NCBI GenBank assembly: GCA_947359465.1 | Contig: OX375877.1 | Location: 71,808,698-71,872,697 of the forward strand | Length of the DNA: 64,000 nucleotides | Direction of reading: 5' to 3' | Source of the DNA: Metellina segmentata | Taxonomy: Eukaryota > Arthropoda > Arachnida > Araneae > Tetragnathidae | Shown here: in pieces, positions 58,380 through 64,000 of the stretch | How positions within the stretch are numbered: the first letter of the stretch is position 1 | Layout: each line of letters starts with the position of its first letter | Program-made: the position numbers and the translations under genes | The notes under the pieces: model-generated | The model's input: only the letters and a program-made list of their open reading frames with translations | Database searches by the model: none | What the model was told of the DNA's origin: nothing

Positions 58380-60260
58380 TTACATGTGGAAAAATATTAG
58401 AAGCGTCTTCATAAAACCTTATTAAGTATCAATTCTTATATATCATGCTTAAGGTTTAGGAAAATAACTTAGAACAACGAAATTTCCTAAAATAAAACTT
58501 CTTTTTCAAAAGAAACAAAATGATTCCAGTTGAAAGAAGAGATCGCCAAATGTAGTTCTAGTTTAAAAAATTACAAACACTGTAATCTGCAAATGGGACC
58601 TTGCTCTTAGGGTGTTATTCTATTGTATTGTGCAAGGTCACGGTTTGGTTGTCACTCCATGCTCAGTTTTTTGCTGTACGAATAATGTAGGGGTAGAAGT
58701 TTATAAATAGAAATATCTCATGCTGAAGTTTGTTCCCTATCTTTAACGGTTTTCCAAGATAGATTAAGGTAATGTCAAGGATAATAACGTTTATAGTGAT
58801 AACCACACACTTAAAAAACAGCCAGCAAATCAAAAATGAACACAGAAAACCCCATCTTTAACTTCAGTTAACAAGTTCTGTATCTAAATAACCTGACATT
58901 GGAGCACACTCGTATGACGTAAGAAAAGATAAAACTGAAGTGTTAGTGAGTTGATAAGACCAGATAAACTTCGCAAAAGAAAAAACAATTTTAATATGAT
59001 ATGTTCGCCCCAATGGGTCATCAGATTCTAAATCCTGTTCCAAACAAACCGTGGTTCAAAATTACGAATTGTTCTTGATCTTTCCCTTCAGGATTGATCA
59101 CGAACGTTCGCCAGTAGCACTTAGATTGGTGCTCAAAGCTTAGGTTCAACGGGTTTTAGGTTCGAATCCCGGTCTAAGAGCTCGAGATATTTGAAACTAA
59201 GCCTTAAGCCTTGGTCTAATTGCTCTCAAGCATAAAGTATACAATAACATGGACAATAGCAAACTGCAATAACTGACCTTAATGGGATAAATAATGATAA
59301 ATTGATTGATTTGAACACTGATTTTTAAGCTTTGGTCAGTAAACCAAAATCTAGTGTTCTCATTTCATGTAGTTGTAGCATATTTTAATCTAATATAAGG
59401 GACGTAGAAAGTCAACTAATCACAGCACGAAATCTAATAAAGTAAAACTAACAAGTTTTATGTACTTTATGGTATATATACTTTAAAATTCAAATTGGGG
59501 TTTATCGGATGATAATTTGCTTAGTTTTCAAAAATATTGGTACAAAAGTAGGGAATGTGGAAACAGTTTAGTTTTCTTGTCGATATGTAGAATTGTTAAA
59601 CAAGAAACGTTTCAGATTTCGTTAAATTTTAATAAAATTATTTCATTTGAAAGGAAAGATGAAAAAATACAATAAAATGTTATGAATCATTCATTAATTT
59701 ATTATTGAGCATCCAACTGTCAAATTGTCAAAATCCATTTAAAAAATTGTCAAATTTAAATGTAAATTGAATTAATAACAAATAAATCAAATACATTTAA
59801 ACAAAAAAAAAACGTGTTTAAATAAGCGTTTGATTATAGTCAAATACTGAAGTAAATGTTCAAACTTCTTGAATAAGGATAATTAACACAGTAAAATTGC
59901 TGATATTCATTTAATAAAAAAATTAATGACTTATATTGAAACCAATGCTTAAAGATGAAGTTTAGCCCCAGACCGAAGGTGCCTTTCCCCTACTGAGGGC
60001 AGAAACAGAACAAATTAATAAATTGAGATGCTATTGAAATATAATACCAACTTTTCGAATTGGCCTGAAACTCGGCAACTCTCTTACAACATTTACATGT
60101 AGTACGATTTCATAAAAAAAAATTACAAGTAACAATTATGTTTATATACTGTGCCCCAAAAAATGTTTCAATATTTAACTTGTTTCAAATAAAATCGAAA
60201 AGTAATACGATGTGCGCAAATAATTCCAGATAAGGTATCAGATTATTCTGATCCTCCCTT
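58380..60260. other. Intronic stretch of the minus-strand gene
   Basis: AT-rich. Only a short SINE-like piece (59050-59130) and a tRNA-3'-half-like stretch 'ggttcgaatcccggtctaag' at about 59160 are seen; no A box is convincing upstream, so it is not called as a tRNA gene. Confidence 0.45.
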
Positions 60261-60264
60261 AATC

Positions 60265-60460
60265 TAACAACCACCTGAGTTGGTTTGGTACCACTTTCCA
60301 AACTTCCACGCCACGATAACGTGAGGTTATTTTAGGCCATGAAAATTTTAACGTGCACCACCCCCCGCGTACATGACGGTGTTTGTTTGGATCGGGTTTC
60401 GAACTCGCAATCTTTCGGATGCTAATCTGCTATCTTCCAGTAAGGCTACCCCTCAACGTG
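60265..60460 (-). repeat. SINE-B relic
   Basis: 'ctttccaaacttccacgcca', 'acgtgcaccaccccccgcgt', 'gggtttcgaactcgcaatct', 'gctaatctgctatcttccag'. Decayed tRNA-like head. Confidence 0.7.
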
Positions 60461-60945
60461 GCAATTAAACAAAGTCGTGAAATACGCACGTCTTTGAATT
60501 GCACTTACTAGGAACAAAAACGGGGGAAAACAGTCTTTAAAATAAGTAGATAGCTGCACTTTTTGTGATTGACAAATATTGCCCTAAGTATCAAGAACGC
60601 AGAATAAATATCCATTACACAAATATGTGAACATTTTTTAAAGTCGGTTTCAATATTTGGAGCATTTAATATCAAAGACCTCCGAGAATACAATATTCAA
60701 CAAAACTTAACAGCGGAATTTCATTAATTTTTGCGGAATGGGTTAGATTCCTTAAATTAATCTGTGTATATATTGTTTTAGTAAAACTTTCCTTGTGTAT
60801 GTCCTGTTCTTTTAATTTCGGAATAACCATTGCTTTCCAGTTCTTGAAATAATATTTAATATTGAAGTGAGAACGCAGAACACGCACAACAAAAAATTAA
60901 ATGGCAGAATGTCATCGGAACAGGTTAGATTCCTGTCCTACCTGG

Positions 60946-61076
60946 TCTTCGTCATCTGACCGTGGTTCAAAATTACGAGGTGTCCTCGGATCTTTCCCTT
61001 AAGGGACTGATCCCGGACCGTCGTCAATAGCCCGTTGTGTTGCTCTAGTACGACGTTAACTAAAAATTACCAATTA
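60946..61076 (+). repeat. SINE-A, short 5'-truncated copy, perfect 14-bp TSD
   Basis: CCTGTCCTACCTGG at 60932-60945 and 61077-61090 flanks a 131-bp SINE fragment ending in 'taaaaattaccaatta' on the plus strand. Perfect TSD implies a young insertion. Confidence 0.93.
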
Positions 61077-61224
61077 CCTGTCCTACCTGGATGTATTTCT
61101 CTCTTCTGTTGAAGTAAAAACTATCCTTGTATTTGTTCTGTAAATTTATTTGACGGGAAAAACCAATCGCTTGGCCAGATCCTGCCCTTGCTCTACAAAA
61201 ATACCAAACCAACCCAAAACTAAT

Positions 61225-61360
61225 AAAAACATTGGTAGGTAGTAAATAAACGCCACAGTAGGGCAACACGACGGGCTATTGGCGGCGGTCCGGGATCAAT
61301 CCCAAGAGGAAAGACCCAAAGACGCGTAATTTTGAGCCACGGTCAAATGACGAAAACAAT
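61225..61360 (-). repeat. SINE body fragment
   Basis: 'gtaaataaacgccacagtag', 'cgacgggctattggcggcgg', 'gagccacggtcaaatgacg'. Tail-side piece, lies just inside the intron next to the start exon. Confidence 0.65.
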
Positions 61361-61718
61361 TGAACGATAAACATTAGAAAACGCGACTTGAAATGACAAT
61401 TCGAATACAGTCGGTGATCATTGAAACCGTTCTGAGGAAAAGTTCTTCTCACAATGTTTCAAGAAATTTAACATTTATGCTAAAGAAAAAATTATTCAAT
61501 GGACACTTCACCGGGATAAAGATCACCACATTCCGTTTTTTAAGTGGTTTAAAAACTCGTATTTTCCAGCTTTGATTTGGTGTTTCACTCCAAAGCCGGC
61601 GACAATGATTCGCATGAAATAAAATGTCGAAGGTCATTTTCAAACAATAAAAGCAAAATGTACGAAACGAAAAGATATTCCGTTTTCTGAAACAGAATAA
61701 AATAAATAGCTTTCTTAC

Positions 61719-61722
61719 CCAT
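61719..61722 (-). CDS. Start exon (4 coding nt) of the 375-aa two-repeat gene
   Basis: On the minus strand the start codon (61722-61720) is followed by one G (61719) and then a consensus donor GTAAGA (61718-61713). The next coding exon begins at 56389 with CT, so the split codon becomes GCT and the frame runs without a break into the long exon, adding seven residues (MARAKTG) before the Met at 56372. The intron is 5329 bp. This phase match, the strong donor and the clean acceptor are the reasons for choosing this start over the internal Met. No transcript evidence is available here, and an extra 5' non-coding exon is possible. Confidence 0.72.
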
Positions 61723-61920
61723 AGTGGCAGTTGGTCTTGTTACAGCGCTTCCTTCAAATTCTAGAAAACCCAAGAACTGTCAAATACAACAGAATAACTC
61801 CCGAGTACTTGCATCCGACGTATAAATACAGTTGTTCGAAGGATTGCACAACGTTGCTCGTCGAAAACCTCTTTTCACGCAAGGTTGCAGTATACACGCA
61901 ACGTTGTGCAATCGCGGCGT
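61723..61920 (-). promoter_or_regulatory. Candidate promoter and 5' UTR of the two-repeat gene
   Basis: Upstream of the start codon on the minus strand lies a TATTTATA motif (61828-61821), about 100 nt from the ATG. That would place a start site near 61790 and give a 5' UTR of roughly 70 nt. Further upstream are two 16-nt arms in perfect inverted orientation (61842-61857 and 61898-61913), each containing the palindrome CAACGTTG. The region is less AT-rich than its surroundings. Assignment is by position and motif only. Confidence 0.4.
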
Positions 61921-62024
61921 AGTTTGGTAGCTGGAAAATATGTTTTATCGCTTTCTTGGCACAATAGTAAACGAGAGAGAGAGAGAAAATCATAGCTGTG
62001 TGTGTGTGAATTGTTTTATATTTC

Positions 62025-62312
62025 GAGGCAGGTAGATATTTTAACTAACGTCGTACTAGAGCGGGGACTATTTACGAAGGTCCTGGATCAATCCCAACGG
62101 GAAAGATCTGAGGACACCACGTAATTTTTAACCTCGGTCAGATGAGGGGACACCCTACTATCAAAACTTCCACACCACGACAACGTGAATACATTTGAGA
62201 CTACGACAGAGTTAACGTGTACCAGCTCCCTTTGTACATGACGATCTTTAGTTTGATTCGAACTCATAACCTTACGGTTGCTAATCCGTTACTCAAAAAC
62301 CGGGCTATCCCG
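62025..62312 (-). repeat. SINE-B copy
   Basis: 'aactaacgtcgtactagagc', 'gaacgaaggtcctggatcaa'-like block, 'tttgattcgaactcataacc' (B box complement), 'gctaatccgttactcaaaaa'. Confidence 0.7.
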
Positions 62313-62319
62313 AAGTACA

Positions 62320-63960
62320 ACAATGAAAATTTGGGTAATTTATGATTAAAAGAAAATGATGTGGATGATAAAAAAAATTTGTATTCAACACATTGTTAAT
62401 TTATCAAGAAATTTTATTAGTAGAAGTAATTTTTGCATTCAGATCAGTTTTTATCAAAATTGAATATTCTATAAATGTGTGCATTAAAAAAACTAATAAA
62501 TCTCAACTCTTGTTTCTCAACCTCTCATTCATTTTACGAACTATAATCTTCATTTTACATTTTTCTTTATTAGTAATTTATTATTTTGACAACATTTTTT
62601 TATTAAAATATTTGTTGACTGAATAGTTTTGATAGATCGCCTAAGTAACTTCAAGAAATTCAAAATTGCTCCACATAACTATAAAATAATATATTTTTAA
62701 TTTTTAAATATATAATGCAGACGTTCAGATAAGATATCAAAACATTTCCTACCGCATCTATAGTGCTCATTTTTAATTTTTCATATACATATTTTTAAAT
62801 TAACTTTGAATAAAAAATAGATAAAAACACAGACGGCATACTTTTCTAGATGTATACAAAGTATTTCTTGTATCTTGAGAATAAGAAGTATTTTTTTAAT
62901 TCGCAATAAAATACTTTTATTAAATACTCAAGATAAACCTAACATTTTAATTAAAGTATCTTTTGAGAAGAATTAGGTCTTAAGATGTCCGTTTATTTTA
63001 CTGACGTTATCGTTCGTTTTTTTTGTAAAGTAAGTTGGAAATAAAATGAAAGTGAGGGAAAATTTTAAGAAAAATACATTTTCCCTGTAAAATTAAAATA
63101 AAGTTTCATTAAATTGTATGATAAATACATAAAATATTTCAGAAAATATAAAAATATAAAATAAAATAACAAAAGAAATTCGAAATGAAAAAGTGCACTT
63201 AAATGTAATTAGTGTTTGCATCATTGAATAGCGTACATATTTTATGTAGGAGAGAAATGTTTTGATAATCAGGTTGGATGATACTATTTTTGATGTCATG
63301 AACTCATGCAACAAGCTCAATGCCAAATTGATCTCAAAGACAAACGATTTTTTGAAACTAAAATTGTAACATTTGTTGAACAAGGATAAAAGAACATTCT
63401 TAAAAAACGTACACGTTTTATTGGGTAGTATCGAAAAAAAAAGCAAATATATCATTTAATTTAAAGAATTCATCGAGGAATATTAAAATCTCGTTTTGAC
63501 TTGTTTTATATCAAGAAAAAACAACATATAATCTAGAACATTTCAAACATAAAACAGCTGTAAGAAATAACTGCCTATGATTCAAAATATGTGATATTGA
63601 ATCTTTGATGCTTTAACCTCTCGTTAATATTTTATTCTTCCTTTTAATGAGTGCTTTTATTCTTTCAAAGCTAACATGGAATAGAATTAATTTCATCTCC
63701 AATAAAAGTTGATAAGGAGAAACGTTGTCTTTTCTATATAAAACTTGAAAATAGATTCAATGTCCTAATGAAAGGGCTTTAAATGCGCGTTAATTACGCT
63801 AATTTTTCTTGCTCTTTTTTTTTTTTTTTTTTTTTTTTTACAATTATACAGATTATTATTTTACGACATTTCTTTACATATTTTTTACGATGGTTTTTTA
63901 CTGAATTATTTTTATCTTATCTTTCTTTAAATTTCGTTTCAAAATAAGTTTTCCTGCATG
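62320..63960. other. AT-rich stretch upstream of the minus-strand gene
   Basis: Very AT-rich, with a T run of about 30 at 63810-63840. No gene recognised. Confidence 0.5.
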
Positions 63961-63965
63961 TACTC

Positions 63966-64000
63966 CGATCCAATCAAAGACCGTCGTGTACGTGGGAGCT
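63966..64000 (+). repeat. SINE-B fragment cut by the window end
   Basis: 'gatccaatcaaagaccgtcg' then 'tgtacgtgggagct', the stretch after the B box in SINE-B. The tRNA head itself is not visible upstream. Confidence 0.5.

Noticed and set aside
59140..59190. tRNA gene suggested by 'ggttcgaatcccggtctaag'
   Set aside because: Only a T-arm-like 3' half; no convincing D arm or anticodon arm upstream.
63093..63455. 120-aa minus-strand Phe/Leu-rich frame
   Set aside because: Composition is that of AT-rich DNA (Phe, Ile, Leu, Ser, Tyr); no signals.

Overview
This is an AT-rich, intron-rich, repeat-dominated animal nuclear segment with one assembly gap (N run, 8783-8982). No bacterial or organellar features are present. 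The mix of tRNA-headed SINEs, Tc1/mariner, hAT, pogo/Tigger and Helitron-like elements points to an arthropod. I favour a chelicerate, probably a spider, but that is inference from repeat flavour and would need a database search.

Only two host genes can be supported. (1) On the minus strand, a compact two-exon gene: a 4-nt coding start exon at 61719-61722 (the start codon plus one base, then a consensus donor), a 5.3-kb intron, and one large exon (56389-55266) ending at a stop, with a polyA signal at 55199-55204. The predicted 375-aa protein has two tandem repeats, each with a CxxC-x4-FGxW start and a layout that loosely recalls the GIY-YIG fold. (2) On the plus strand, a chain of candidate exons with matching splice phases (about 1290-1353, 1563-1750, 3889-4077, 11841-12045, 25782-25888) suggests a fragment of a larger gene. 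It starts before the window or further upstream than I can see and probably continues past 25888. Its product is not recognised; the last exon has a weak resemblance to the end of a von Willebrand factor D domain.

Almost everything else is mobile DNA, often nested: Tc1-like relics at 430-818, 7186-8723, 15851-18515, 23291-24102 and 24283-25155; a pogo/Tigger-type element (27246-29343) holding a 1300-bp mariner (27929-29228); two opposed hAT transposons, one inside the other (about 42256-49200 and 45668-48495); a hAT deletion derivative (30420-31507) holding a SINE; Helitron-like short elements ending in a G/C hairpin plus CTAG; LINE fragments; several MITEs; and at least three tRNA-headed SINE families.

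Two exact-period tandem arrays have arisen from transposable elements: seven 220-bp units copied from the 3' end of a hAT transposase gene (about 42467-44006), and six 274-bp units built from a SINE body plus 3' flanking DNA (49664-51307). With target-site duplications and nesting order, the relative age of many insertions can be read directly. The remaining stretches (for example 19.9-21.9 kb, 33.7-36.2 kb, 58.4-60.2 kb, 62.3-63.9 kb) are AT-rich intron or intergenic DNA with nothing I can identify.
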